Made by a program: the position numbers and the translations under genes. Below are positions 25,524-34,857 of a stretch of 64,000 nucleotides of DNA, in pieces. The DNA lies in NCBI RefSeq assembly GCF_001429065.1, contig NZ_LMIB01000018.1, forward strand, positions 1,432 to 65,431. The letters are read 5' to 3'. The stretch's first letter is position 1. The number at the start of each line of letters is the position of its first letter. The notes below the pieces were generated by a model that was not told where the DNA came from, did no database searches, and saw only the letters and a list, made by a program, of their open reading frames with translations. Source of the DNA: Sphingomonas sp. Root710 (GTDB taxonomy: Bacteria > Pseudomonadota > Alphaproteobacteria > Sphingomonadales > Sphingomonadaceae).

Positions 25524-26945
25524 GTGGCTACCGCCGTTGCGACCAAGACGAACGATTATGTCATTGCCGATATCGGTCTCGCCGACTTCGGCCGCGCCGA
25601 GATCAACATCGCCGAAACCGAGATGCCGGGCCTAATGGCGCTGCGCGCCGAATTCGGCGCGTCGCAGCCGCTGAAGGGCGCGCGCATCACCGGTTCGCTG
25701 CACATGACGATCCAGACCGCGGTGCTGATCGAAACGCTGACCGCGCTCGGCGCCGAGGTCCGCTGGGCGACCTGCAACATCTTCTCGACCCAGGACCATG
25801 CCGCCGCCGCCATCGCCGCGTCGGGCGTGCCGGTATTCGCGGTCAAGGGCGAGAGCCTGGCCGATTATTGGGACTATGTCGGCGACATCTTCAACTGGGG
25901 TGCCGACGGCGACGGCCAGACCGCCAACATCATCCTCGACGATGGCGGCGACGCCACGATGTTCGCGCTGTGGGGCGCGAAGCTCGAAGCCGGCGCGACG
26001 CTGGGCGAGCCCGAGAATGAAGAGGAAGTCGAGTTTCAGCGCGCGCTGAAGGCGTTCATCGCCAAATATCCGGGCTACCTGACCCGGACCGTCAAGAATC
26101 TGAAGGGCGTGTCCGAAGAGACCACCACCGGCGTTCACCGCCTGTACGAGATCGCCAAGAAGGGCGAGCTGCCCTTCCCCGCGATCAACGTCAACGACAG
26201 CGTCACCAAGTCGAAGTTCGACAATCTCTATGGCTGCAAGGAATCGCTGGTCGACGCGATCCGCCGCGCCACCGACGTCATGCTCGCCGGCAAGATCGCC
26301 TGCGTCGCTGGCTTCGGCGATGTCGGCAAGGGATCGGCCCAGTCGCTGCGCAACGGCGGCGCCCGCGTGATGGTGACCGAGATCGATCCGATCTGCGCGC
26401 TCCAGGCGGCGATGGAAGGCTTCGAGGTCGTGACGATGGAAGAGGCCGTCAAGCGCGCCGACATCTTCGTCACCGCGACCGGCAATGCCGACGTGATCAC
26501 CGCCGACCACATGGCCGCGATGAAGCCGATGTCGATCGTCTGCAACATCGGCCATTTCGACAGCGAGATTCAGATCGCCGCGCTGTCGAACTACAAGTGG
26601 ACCGAAGTGAAGCCGGGCACCGACCTGGTGCAGTTCCCCGACGGCAAGCAGATCATCGTGCTCGCCAAGGGCCGCCTGGTGAACCTCGGTTGCGCGACCG
26701 GCCATCCGAGCTTCGTGATGTCGGCGAGCTTCACCAACCAGACGCTCGCGCAGATCGAGCTGTGGACGCGTGGTGACCAGTATAAGAACGAGGTCTATGT
26801 CCTGCCCAAGCATCTCGACGAGAAGGTGGCGGCGCTCCACCTCGAGAAGCTCGGCGTCCAGCTGACCAAGCTGACCCCGAAGCAGGCGGGCTATATCGGC
26901 GTGAGCACCGAAGGGCCGTTCAAGCCGGACCACTATCGTTATTGA
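25524..26945 (+). CDS. ahcY: S-adenosylhomocysteine hydrolase
   Basis: A 473-aa NAD-dependent enzyme that reversibly splits S-adenosylhomocysteine into adenosine and homocysteine, relieving product inhibition of methyltransferases. It has the substrate region [20 protein letters not shown], the catalytic-site segment [14 protein letters not shown], the NAD-binding [14 protein letters not shown], and the C-terminal KPDHYRY whose Lys and Tyr touch NAD in the partner subunit. It includes the extra insertion (about residues 150-190) typical of proteobacterial forms. The start is GTG at 25524 with AAGGAG 8 bases ahead. It is probably controlled through the palindrome at 25422. Confidence 0.97.
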   Translation: MATAVATKTNDYVIADIGLADFGRAEINIAETEMPGLMALRAEFGASQPLKGARITGSLHMTIQTAVLIETLTALGAEVRWATCNIFSTQDHAAAAIAASGVPVFAVKGESLADYWDYVGDIFNWGADGDGQTANIILDDGGDATMFALWGAKLEAGATLGEPENEEEVEFQRALKAFIAKYPGYLTRTVKNLKGVSEETTTGVHRLYEIAKKGELPFPAINVNDSVTKSKFDNLYGCKESLVDAIRRATDVMLAGKIACVAGFGDVGKGSAQSLRNGGARVMVTEIDPICALQAAMEGFEVVTMEEAVKRADIFVTATGNADVITADHMAAMKPMSIVCNIGHFDSEIQIAALSNYKWTEVKPGTDLVQFPDGKQIIVLAKGRLVNLGCATGHPSFVMSASFTNQTLAQIELWTRGDQYKNEVYVLPKHLDEKVAALHLEKLGVQLTKLTPKQAGYIGVSTEGPFKPDHYRY

Positions 26946-26951
26946 TTGATA

Positions 26952-26981
26952 CGAGGAGGGGCCGGTTCGCGCACCTCCTCG
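26952..26981 (+). terminator. Hairpin after ahcY
   Basis: CGAGGAGG (26952-26959) pairs with CCTCCTCG (26974-26981), followed by a pyrimidine-rich tail TCCTCCCCGCCCTT. It lies seven bases after the ahcY stop. Confidence 0.55.
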
Positions 26982-27041
26982 TCCTCCCCGCCCTTCGGCT
27001 GCCTTACAGGCGCTCAGGATAAACTTCAGCCAAAGGCTGAA

Positions 27042-27118
27042 GGCGGGGATCCATAACCTCCGAACCGCAAGAGGTTCGAGCCTTTGAGAATATGGATTCC
27101 CGCCTGCGCGGGAATGAC
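27042..27118. repeat. Intergenic palindromic repeat, family A copy 2 (reverse, truncated)
   Basis: On the minus strand it reads GTCATTCCCGCGCAGGCGGG and continues through ATCCATATTCTC, CTCGAACCTCTTGC and GGAGGTTATGGATCC, like copy 1, but lacks the terminal half-hairpin. A separate short palindrome, CTTCAGCC-AAA-GGCTGAAG, takes its place. Confidence 0.85.
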
Positions 27119-27184
27119 GATGGGCTTGTACGCGCATCGTGCCACGCCATTGCGGCGCGCCGACTGCGACCCTAGAAGCGTGCC

Positions 27185-29563
27185 ATGTCCGACATGATCC
27201 AGCTCGATCCGATCGCCGCGCTGATGCTTGCGATCATCGTCGCGCTGTGGGTGGCGGCGGCGGTCGCGGCGATCATCATGGGGTTGCGGCGCGACGCGGT
27301 CGCCAAGGCGCGCGCGCGCGATATCGAGCGGCAGGCCGCCTTGATCGGGACCGCCCCCGCTTTGCCCTTCCGCGTCGGCCTCGACGGCCGCGTCGCCGCT
27401 GATAGCCGCCTGGCTCATTGGCTGGGACTGCCCGCCGTCCCCCTCAGCATCGACGCCATGGCCACGTACGATGGCGGCGGCATATCGGTGGTCGACGCCG
27501 AGGGGCTGGCCGCCGACGTCGCTGCCGCCAATCAGGCGGGACGTCCGTTCGAACGCGTGCTCCACCTCAGCGGTACCGACCGGGTGCTGATGGCGCGCGG
27601 CCGGCCCGCCCCTGCACCGATTGGCGACGGGGTGATCATCTGGCTGTTCGATCACAGCGACAGCGAGCGGATCATCACCCGCCTGTCGGACGAGGCCGCC
27701 GCGATCAGCGATGCGCTCGACAGCTGCCTCGCGCTGATCGAGGCCGCGCCCTTCCCGATGTGGCATCGCGGCCCCGACCTGAAGCTCGCGCTGGTCAATT
27801 CGGCCTATGTCGCGGCGGTCGAAGGGAACAGCGCGGAGGATGTGGTCACCCGCGGGGTCGAGCTGATCGACGCCGCCGAGGGCCGCGCCCCCCGCGCCAC
27901 CGCGCTCGCGGCGCGCGACACCGGCCGGATCAACACCAATGTCGTCCCCGTCACCCTGTCGGGCCAGCGCCGGACGATGCGGATCGTCGACGTGCCGATG
28001 GGCGAGCATGGCGTCGCGGGCTATGCCTTCGACATCCAGGACCTCGAGCAGACCCGCGCCGAGCTGGGCAGTTTCCAGGAGGCGCAGCGCGAGCTGTTCG
28101 ACCGTCTGTCGGCGGGCGTCGCCCAGTTCGCGCCCGACCGCAGCCTCGTCTTCTACAACCAGCCCTTCCTGCAATTCTTCGGACTGGCGCCCGAATGGCT
28201 GGCCGACCGGCCCGAGTTCGATCGGGTGCTGGAGCGGATGCGCGAGACCCAGCGCCTGCCCGAGGCGCGCGATTTCCCCGGCTGGAAGACCGAGCGACGC
28301 GCCTGGTTCAACGCGGTCGACGCCATCGAGGAGACCTGGACCGTGCCCGGCGGCCAGCATCTGCGCGTCGTGGCGCAGCCGCTGCCCAATGGCGGGCTGC
28401 TGCTGTTCTTCGAGGACCGCACCGAGCAGGTGAAGCTTTCGAGCGACCGCGACACGCTGCTCCGCGTCCGCGCCGCGACCTTCGACAATCTGTTCGAGGC
28501 GATCGGCGTGTTCGCCTCGGACGGGCGGCTCCACATCTGGAACCAGGGCTTCCGCGACATCTGGGGCCTGTCCGACGCCGACGTCGCGCAGAATCTCCGC
28601 GTCGACGCGATGGTCGAGCTGGTCGCCGCCAAGCTCGCCGATCCGTCGCGCGCGCAGCTGCTGCGCGAACTTGTCCGCATCGCGACTGTCGACCGCCAGG
28701 CGCGCACCGGGCGGATGGCGCTTGCCGATGGCCGCTATTTCGACTTCGCAGTGGTGCCGCTGCCCGACGGCAACGCGCTGTTCACCCTGCTCGACATCAC
28801 CGCCTCGCGCGGGATCGAGGAGGCGTTGCGCGGCCGCGCCGACGCGCTGGAGGAAGCCGACAAGCTCAAGACCGCCTTCGTCGCGAACATGAGCTACGAA
28901 CTGCGCGTGCCGCTGACCTCGATCGCCGGGTTCGCCGAACTGCTCGATGCGGGTTATGCCGGGGAGCTCCCCGCCGTCGCCAGCGAATATGTTAAGGCGA
29001 TCCTCGCCTCGGTCGGCCGGCTCGGTTCGCTGGTCGAGGACGTGCTCGACCTGACCCAGGGGGCGGCCGGCAACCTGCCGCTGGCGGAGGAACATGTCGA
29101 CATCGGCGGGCTGCTGGGCGAGGCGATCGAGGCCGCAGAACGCCCCGCAGCCGCCAAGCCGGTGTCGCTGGTCGTCGACATCGAAGCCGAACTGGGGCTG
29201 ATGCGCGGCGACCCGCGCCGCCTGCGCCAGATCGCCGATCACCTCCTCAACAATGCGATCAGCTATACGCCCCCCAAGGGCCGCGTCACGATCCGTGCGC
29301 ATGGCGACGACGACATGATCATCTGGACGGTGTCCGACACCGGACAGGGCATGGACGCCGCCCAGCGCGCCCGCGTGTTCGACAGCTATCCGCGCATCGA
29401 CGCGAATAATGAGGAGGGCAAGCAGCTGATCGGCATCGGCCTGCCGTTGACCCGCCAGCTGGTCGAAGCGCATGGCGGCTCGATCGCGCTTGAAAGCGAG
29501 CCGGGCCGGGGGACGACGGTGACCATCCACCTGCCCCGGCGGCATGGCGAGGCGTTCGAATAA
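27185..29563 (+). CDS. divL: DivL-like PAS sensor pseudo-histidine kinase
   Basis: A 792-aa membrane protein: one N-terminal transmembrane helix (about 11-33), three to four PAS-like domains (about 60-530), a dimerisation helix pair, and an HATPase domain with NNAISYTPP, DTGQGM and GIGLPLT. The H-box reads NMSYELRVPL, so the phospho-acceptor His is Tyr (Y571). This is the hallmark of DivL, whose Caulobacter form has Tyr at the same place and works as a sensor of DivK-phosphate that controls the kinase CckA and thus CtrA and the cell cycle. Length (Caulobacter about 770) and the tsaE neighbour also fit. The direct role in this organism is inferred. Confidence 0.85.
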   Translation: MSDMIQLDPIAALMLAIIVALWVAAAVAAIIMGLRRDAVAKARARDIERQAALIGTAPALPFRVGLDGRVAADSRLAHWLGLPAVPLSIDAMATYDGGGISVVDAEGLAADVAAANQAGRPFERVLHLSGTDRVLMARGRPAPAPIGDGVIIWLFDHSDSERIITRLSDEAAAISDALDSCLALIEAAPFPMWHRGPDLKLALVNSAYVAAVEGNSAEDVVTRGVELIDAAEGRAPRATALAARDTGRINTNVVPVTLSGQRRTMRIVDVPMGEHGVAGYAFDIQDLEQTRAELGSFQEAQRELFDRLSAGVAQFAPDRSLVFYNQPFLQFFGLAPEWLADRPEFDRVLERMRETQRLPEARDFPGWKTERRAWFNAVDAIEETWTVPGGQHLRVVAQPLPNGGLLLFFEDRTEQVKLSSDRDTLLRVRAATFDNLFEAIGVFASDGRLHIWNQGFRDIWGLSDADVAQNLRVDAMVELVAAKLADPSRAQLLRELVRIATVDRQARTGRMALADGRYFDFAVVPLPDGNALFTLLDITASRGIEEALRGRADALEEADKLKTAFVANMSYELRVPLTSIAGFAELLDAGYAGELPAVASEYVKAILASVGRLGSLVEDVLDLTQGAAGNLPLAEEHVDIGGLLGEAIEAAERPAAAKPVSLVVDIEAELGLMRGDPRRLRQIADHLLNNAISYTPPKGRVTIRAHGDDDMIIWTVSDTGQGMDAAQRARVFDSYPRIDANNEEGKQLIGIGLPLTRQLVEAHGGSIALESEPGRGTTVTIHLPRRHGEAFE

Positions 29564-29583
29564 GGTGCACGGCTTTTGGAATC

Positions 29584-29715
29584 GTCATCCTGCACTTGTT
29601 TCAGGATCCACTCCGAGCCCTGGAGAAAGCCCTGAGGCTCATGCGACCATCATCCGTGTCACCGCCAGGATCGTCTCTGCCTCCCGGTGGGTGCTGAAAC
29701 AAGTTCAGCAGGACG
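29584..29715. repeat. Intergenic repeat, family C, full-length
   Basis: Begins GTCATCCTGCACTTGTTTCA and ends with a near inverted copy, TGAAACAAGTTCAGCAGGAC, about 130 bases in all with a GAGCCCTGG...CCTGAGGCTC hairpin inside. It fills the divL-tsaE gap and runs into the ribosome-site region of tsaE. A shorter relative lies at 48620-48643. Confidence 0.75.
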
Positions 29716-29728
29716 AGTTCCGGGCGTC

Positions 29729-30175
29729 GTGATACGCCTCATCGGACCCGACACAACCGCCGCCGCCGGCGCATCCCTCGCCAGGGTCCTGCGCCCCGGC
29801 GACGTCGTCGCGCTGGCGGGCGACCTGGGCGCGGGGAAGACCAGCTTCGCACGCGGCTTGATCGAAGCCCTGGGTTTCAGCGGCGAAGTACCCTCGCCCA
29901 GCTTCCCGATCGTCATCCCCTATGCACCGCCCGAGCTCAGCCTGCCGCTCTGGCATGTCGACCTCTACCGGATCGACGATCCTGAGGAGATCGAGGAACT
30001 CGGCCTCGACGAGGCGCGCGGCGACAGCGCGCTGCTGATCGAATGGCCCGAGCGGATGGGCTCGATGCTGTGGCCCGATGCTTTGCGCCTCACCATCGAA
30101 AGGGACGGCGACGATGCACGCCGCTTGACTTGGCAGGCGCCCGCGGCATGGGAGGGCCGATGGCCGCTTCGATGA
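29729..30175 (+). CDS. tsaE: tRNA threonylcarbamoyladenosine biosynthesis ATPase TsaE
   Basis: A 148-aa P-loop ATPase. Walker A is GDLGAGKTSF, followed by PSPSFPIV, the HVDLYRIDDPEEIEELGLDE motif and LIEWPERM, all typical of TsaE (YjeE). With TsaB and TsaD it makes t6A37 in tRNAs that read ANN codons; TsaE drives turnover of the complex. The start is probably GTG at 29729; GGACGAG ahead of it comes from the family C repeat. It overlaps or touches the start of amgK. Confidence 0.93.
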   Translation: MIRLIGPDTTAAAGASLARVLRPGDVVALAGDLGAGKTSFARGLIEALGFSGEVPSPSFPIVIPYAPPELSLPLWHVDLYRIDDPEEIEELGLDEARGDSALLIEWPERMGSMLWPDALRLTIERDGDDARRLTWQAPAAWEGRWPLR

Positions 30176-31125
30176 TTCCCCCTGCCCACGCACCCGCCTT
30201 TCTCGACCGCGCCGGATGGGGCGGGGGAGCGATCCTGCCTCTCGCCGGGGACGCCAGCTTTCGCCGCTATTTCCGCGTCGTGCGCGGTGCGGACAGCGCG
30301 GTATTGATGGATGCGCCGCCCGAACATGAGGACAGCCGCCCCTTCCTCGCGGTTGCGCGCCACCTCGAAAAAATCGGTTTCCGCGCGCCACGTATCCTGG
30401 CCGAGGATCTGGAGCAGGGGCTGATCCTGCTCGAGGATTTCGGCGATGCGCGGATGAAAGAGGTGATCGAGGCCGATCCCGTCGCCGAGACCCGCATCTA
30501 TGCCCAGGCGATCGACCTGCTCGCCGATCTCCATGGCGCGGCGAACGGCGGGCTGCCGCCCTATGACATGGCGGTTTACCAGCGCGAGGCGGGGCTGTTC
30601 CCGGAGTGGTACATGCCCGCGGTCGGACTTGAGGCCGATGCCGCCAACTATGCCGCGGCGTGGGACGAGGCGCTCGCCCCGATCGCGCGCGACCAGTCGA
30701 TCACCGTGCTGCGCGACTATCATGCCGAGAATATCATGCTGCTCGGCGACGGCAGCCTCGGCCTGCTCGACTTCCAGGACGCGCTGGCCGGCCACCCCGC
30801 CTATGACCTCGTTTCGCTGCTGCAGGACGCGCGCCGCGACGTACCGGAAGCGGTCGAAGCCGCGATGATCGCGCGCTACGCCGAACGCCGCCCGTTCGAC
30901 GCCGCCGCCTATGCCCTGCTCGGCGCGCAGCGCAACGCCAAGATCCTCGGCATCTTCACCCGGCTGTGGAAGCGCGACGGCAAGCCACGCTACCTCGCCT
31001 TCCAGCCGCGCGTCTGGGGCTATCTGGAACGCGATCTGGCGCATCCTGCGCTGGCTCCGGTCAAGGCATGGTTCGACGCATATGTACCGACCGAGAAGCG
31101 CGCTGCGCACTGGAACGCCGCATGA
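30160..31125 (+). CDS. amgK: N-acetylmuramate/N-acetylglucosamine kinase AmgK-like phosphotransferase
   Basis: A 321-aa aminoglycoside-phosphotransferase-fold kinase. The ATP region has LAGDASFRRYFRV and LILLEDFGD; the catalytic loop is LRDYHAENIMLL, and the metal-binding Asp is in LLDFQDALAGHPAYDLVS. The pairing with a MurU-like nucleotidyltransferase directly downstream (ATGA overlap) identifies it as AmgK, which phosphorylates MurNAc or GlcNAc at the anomeric carbon in the MurU cell-wall recycling route that bypasses fosfomycin-sensitive UDP-MurNAc synthesis. The start could be ATG 30148, 30160 or 30172; the last overlaps the tsaE stop. GGGAGGG lies at 30150-30155. Confidence 0.85.
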   Translation: MAASMIPPAHAPAFLDRAGWGGGAILPLAGDASFRRYFRVVRGADSAVLMDAPPEHEDSRPFLAVARHLEKIGFRAPRILAEDLEQGLILLEDFGDARMKEVIEADPVAETRIYAQAIDLLADLHGAANGGLPPYDMAVYQREAGLFPEWYMPAVGLEADAANYAAAWDEALAPIARDQSITVLRDYHAENIMLLGDGSLGLLDFQDALAGHPAYDLVSLLQDARRDVPEAVEAAMIARYAERRPFDAAAYALLGAQRNAKILGIFTRLWKRDGKPRYLAFQPRVWGYLERDLAHPALAPVKAWFDAYVPTEKRAAHWNAA

Positions 31126-31838
31126 GCGAGATCAACACCGCGATGGTCCTCGCCGCAGGCCTCGGCAAGCGGATGCGGCCGCTGACCGCGACGCGGCCCA
31201 AGCCGCTGGTCGAAGTGGCGGGCAAGCCGTTGCTCGACCATGTCCTCGATCGCATCCGCGCGGCGGGGATCGGCAAGGTCGTGGTCAACGTCCATTATCT
31301 CGCCGATGCGCTCGAAGCGCATCTCAGGCGCCGTGCAGCCGATCTCGACATCAAGGTGTCGGACGAACGCAGCCTTCTGCTCGAAACGGGGGGCGGGATC
31401 GCCAAGGCGCTGCCGCTCATCGGTGAGGACAGCTTCCTGATCGCCAACAGCGACAATCTGTGGATCGACGGGCCGCGCGACGCGATCACCCTGCTCACCG
31501 AGCATTGGGATGAGGAGAGGATGGACGCGCTGCTGCTGCTCGTGCCCCTCGCCCGCGCCAATTGCCATAGCGGGCTCGGCGATTTCCATATGGACCCGGC
31601 CGGAAGGATCATCCGCCGTCGCCCATCCAAGGTCGCCCCGTTCGTTTACACCGGCATCCAGATCGTCTCGAAGCGGATGTTCACCGATATCCCCGAAGGG
31701 CCGTTCGGCTTCATGCTGCTGTGGGAACGCGCGATTGCGGCGGGCCGCGCCTATGGTTTTGTTCATCAGGGCCTCTGGTTCGACGTCGGCACTCCGCCCG
31801 CGATCGGCAAGACCGAGGCATTACTAGGACTGGCCTGA
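31122..31838 (+). CDS. murU: N-acetylmuramate alpha-1-phosphate uridylyltransferase MurU-like
   Basis: A 238-aa nucleotidyltransferase. The N-terminal signature is AMVLAAGLGKRMRPLTATRP followed by KPLVEVAGKPLLDHV; metal-binding Asp is in IANSDNLW, and the C-terminal Asp in GLWFDVGTP. MurU turns MurNAc-alpha-1-phosphate into UDP-MurNAc. It follows amgK with a 4-base overlap, so both are made together. A general mannose-1-phosphate guanylyltransferase label is possible but the AmgK partner argues for MurU. Confidence 0.87.
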   Translation: MSEINTAMVLAAGLGKRMRPLTATRPKPLVEVAGKPLLDHVLDRIRAAGIGKVVVNVHYLADALEAHLRRRAADLDIKVSDERSLLLETGGGIAKALPLIGEDSFLIANSDNLWIDGPRDAITLLTEHWDEERMDALLLLVPLARANCHSGLGDFHMDPAGRIIRRRPSKVAPFVYTGIQIVSKRMFTDIPEGPFGFMLLWERAIAAGRAYGFVHQGLWFDVGTPPAIGKTEALLGLA

Positions 31839-31884
31839 CTCCACTCCCTTGGCAGCGAGGGGGGAGGCGTTAGAGTAGCTCTGG

Positions 31885-34857
31885 ATGACCCGCCCCGCCG
31901 TCTTTACGATCCCCGCGCATCGCGCCTTTGCCGATGCGCTCGCGGGCGGGCTGATCGCGATGTTCGGGGGCGAACCGCTGGGCCTCGCGCGCGCCGCGAT
32001 CCTCGTGCCCAACAACCGCGCCGCGCGCGCGATCAACGACGCCTTTGTGCGCCGCGCCGAGGGCGGGCTCCTGCTGCCCCGCCTCGTCGCGATCGGCGAT
32101 CCCGAGCTCGACGAGCGGCTCGGCGGCCTGCTCGATCCGATCGGCAGCGACGATTCCGACCCTATCCCGCCTGCGATCGACCCGCTCGAACGGCAGATGA
32201 TCCTCGCCCGGTTGACCGGCGAGGCGCGTGCGGCGGCGGGCGACCCGATCGACGGCGGCGAGGCGATCCGCCTGGCGGGCGAGCTGGGCCGCACCCTCGA
32301 CCAGTTGCTGATCGAGCAGGTGCCGCCTGCGCGGCTGCGCGAACTGATCGACCTGCCCGATCTCTCCGAACATTGGCAGCGGTCGCTCGACATGCTCGAC
32401 GCGATCCTGACCCGCTGGCCCGCCGAACGCGCCGCGCGCGGGCGGATCGACCTCGCCGAGCGCCGCAATCTGCTGCTCGACCGGGTGCGGCGCAGCTGGC
32501 GCGAGACTCCGCCGCCGGGGCCGGTGATCGCGGCAGGCATCAGCAGCACGACCCCAGCGGTGGCGAAATTGCTCGGTGTCGTTGCGCGGCTGCCGCGTGG
32601 CATGGTCGTGTTGCCCGGCGTCGATATCGAACCGAAACGCCGGAACGAGTGGGACGCGCTGGGCCCGCACAAAGCGGACGAAGAGGGAGCGCGGCCGCCA
32701 CGGCCGATTGAGAGCCATCCGCAATTCGCCTTGAAGCGGCTGCTCGACCAGATGGGCGTGGGGCGCGACGAGGTGGAGAGCTGGCGCTGGGCGAGCGGGC
32801 GCGACGCGCGATCGGTGCGCGCCACCGCGATCGCAAACGCGATGGCGCCTGCGATCTTCACCGACAAATGGCACAGCCTGCCCCCCGAGGAGCGGCGGCT
32901 GACCGGGGTCCGCGCCATCGAGCTCGCCAACCCGTCCGAGGAGGCGCAGGTGATCGCGCTGGCGCTGCGCGAGGCGATCGAGACGCCGGGGCGGACCGCC
33001 GCGCTCGTCACCCCCGACCGCGTCCTCGCCCGCCGCGTCACCGCGCATCTCGCGCGCTGGGGGATCACCGCCGATGATTCGGCGGGCAGCCCGCTGTCGC
33101 TGACCCCGGCGGGGACGCTGCTGCTCGCGATCGCCGAAGCGGCGGCGGAGGGCTTCGCACCGGTGCCGCTGCTCGCCTTGCTCAAGCATCCGCTGGTCCG
33201 GCGCGGCGACGCGCGCGGGCCCTGGCTCGATGGCGCGCGCAAGCTGGACATCGCCTTGCGGGGGCCAAGGCCGCCGGGCGGACTCGATGGCGTCACCCGC
33301 TTTCTCGCCGATGGCGACCGCTATACCGCCCGCGTGCGCGCACCTGCACAGAGCTGGTGGGACGAGGTGCGGCCCCTGCTCGAACCGCTGGAAGCGGCCT
33401 TCACCCGGCCCAGCCTGGCCGCGCTCCTCCCCGCGCTGCGCGAAGCCGTCACGATCCTGTCCGACGACGCGGGCTGGTCGGGGCCCGATGGCCGCGCCGC
33501 CGCCGATCTGATCGCCGAACTGGAGGCTACAGCGCCGCTCGGGCCAGCCGAATTCCAGCCCGCCAGCCTCGGCCCGACGCTGCGCCTGATGATGGACGGC
33601 ATCGCGATCCGCCCGCCGCAGGGCGGCCACCCCCGCCTGTCGATCTGGGGTCTGCTCGAAGCGCGGCTCCAGCACGCCGACCTTATGGTGCTGGGCGGGC
33701 TCAACGAGGGCGTCTGGCCCGCCTTGCCCAGCCCCGACCCCTGGCTCGCGCCGCGCATCCGCGCCGAACTCGGGCTGGGCGGGCTCGATGCGCGCATCGG
33801 GCTGTCGGCGCATGACTTCGCAATGGCGCTGGGCGCGCCCGAGGTGATCATCACCCGCGCCCGGCGCGACGCGCGCGCACCGACGATCGCGTCGCGCTTC
33901 TGGCTGCGGCTGGAGGCAATGACCGGCGGCATGACCCGCGAGCATCGCCTGCCCAACTGGGCGGCGGCGATCGACCGGCCCGCTGGGGAGCGCGTCCGCT
34001 TCGACCGGCCCGCCCCCGCTCCGCCGGTCGCGGACCGCCCGACCGTCATCGCCGTCACCAAGCTCGACCGGCTCCAGGCCGATCCCTTCGCCTTCTACGC
34101 CGACGCGATGATGCAGCTGCGCCCACTCGACGCGGTCGACGCCGACCCGACCCCAGCGTGGCGCGGCACCGCCGTCCACAACGTGTTCGAGACATGGATG
34201 AAGGTGGACGGCTGCGACCCCGACCGGCTGATTCCACGCGCGGAAACGATGCTGCGCGACATGGCGGCGCATCCGGTGATGCAGGCGCTGTGGGAGCCCC
34301 GGCTGATCGAAGCGCTGCGCTGGGTCGCCGAGCGGATGCGCGCGGCTGCCGCCGAGGGCCGCCGCCCGATCGCCGCCGAGGTCGACGGGCGGATCGAGGT
34401 CGCCGGGATCACGCTGAAGGGCAAGGTCGACCGGATCGACCGGCTGGCCGATGGCACGCTAGCGATCGTCGATTATAAGACCGGCAAGCCTCCGAGCGCG
34501 GCACAGGTCAAGGCGGGCTTCTCGATGCAGCTCGGCCTGCTCGGGCTGATCGCCGAGGAAGGCGGCTTCAAGGACGTGACCGGCCGGCCGCTGGTCTTCG
34601 AATATTGGTCGCTCGCCAAGGACCGGGACGCCTTCGGGCAGATCCGCTCGCCGGTCGGCGGGCGCAGCGAGATTTTGCCCGACGACTTCACCACCCACGC
34701 CGCTGGGATATTGACCCAGGCGGTGAAGCGCTGGCTCACCGGCGACGAACCCTTCACCGCGAAGATCGCGCCCGAATATTCGCCCTACGCCGATTATGAC
34801 CAGCTGATGCGCTTCGATGAATGGTATGGGCGCGGCGATGGGGAGCCCGGCGCATGA
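31885..34857 (+). CDS. addB: Double-strand break repair protein AddB
   Basis: A 990-aa alphaproteobacterial AddB. The N-terminal half resembles an inactivated helicase (VPNNRAARAINDAFVRR near residue 35). The C-terminal PD-(D/E)XK nuclease has GKVDRIDRLADG and IVDYKTGKPP (about 850-880), then QLGLLG. With AddA it forms the helicase-nuclease that processes broken DNA ends to single strands for RecA, recognising Chi-like sequences. It overlaps addA by four bases (ATGA). A gap of 46 bases separates it from murU, so it may belong to the same long transcript. Confidence 0.95.
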   Translation: MTRPAVFTIPAHRAFADALAGGLIAMFGGEPLGLARAAILVPNNRAARAINDAFVRRAEGGLLLPRLVAIGDPELDERLGGLLDPIGSDDSDPIPPAIDPLERQMILARLTGEARAAAGDPIDGGEAIRLAGELGRTLDQLLIEQVPPARLRELIDLPDLSEHWQRSLDMLDAILTRWPAERAARGRIDLAERRNLLLDRVRRSWRETPPPGPVIAAGISSTTPAVAKLLGVVARLPRGMVVLPGVDIEPKRRNEWDALGPHKADEEGARPPRPIESHPQFALKRLLDQMGVGRDEVESWRWASGRDARSVRATAIANAMAPAIFTDKWHSLPPEERRLTGVRAIELANPSEEAQVIALALREAIETPGRTAALVTPDRVLARRVTAHLARWGITADDSAGSPLSLTPAGTLLLAIAEAAAEGFAPVPLLALLKHPLVRRGDARGPWLDGARKLDIALRGPRPPGGLDGVTRFLADGDRYTARVRAPAQSWWDEVRPLLEPLEAAFTRPSLAALLPALREAVTILSDDAGWSGPDGRAAADLIAELEATAPLGPAEFQPASLGPTLRLMMDGIAIRPPQGGHPRLSIWGLLEARLQHADLMVLGGLNEGVWPALPSPDPWLAPRIRAELGLGGLDARIGLSAHDFAMALGAPEVIITRARRDARAPTIASRFWLRLEAMTGGMTREHRLPNWAAAIDRPAGERVRFDRPAPAPPVADRPTVIAVTKLDRLQADPFAFYADAMMQLRPLDAVDADPTPAWRGTAVHNVFETWMKVDGCDPDRLIPRAETMLRDMAAHPVMQALWEPRLIEALRWVAERMRAAAAEGRRPIAAEVDGRIEVAGITLKGKVDRIDRLADGTLAIVDYKTGKPPSAAQVKAGFSMQLGLLGLIAEEGGFKDVTGRPLVFEYWSLAKDRDAFGQIRSPVGGRSEILPDDFTTHAAGILTQAVKRWLTGDEPFTAKIAPEYSPYADYDQLMRFDEWYGRGDGEPGA

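Noticed and set aside
27026-29545. 839-aa open frame on the minus strand
   Set aside because: It is antisense to divL, has the composition of a GC-rich shadow frame and no recognisable domain.
31824-34272. Long minus-strand frames of 490 and 800 aa opposite addB
   Set aside because: They are Arg/Ala-rich shadows of addB, which has clear domains and a coupled start with addA.
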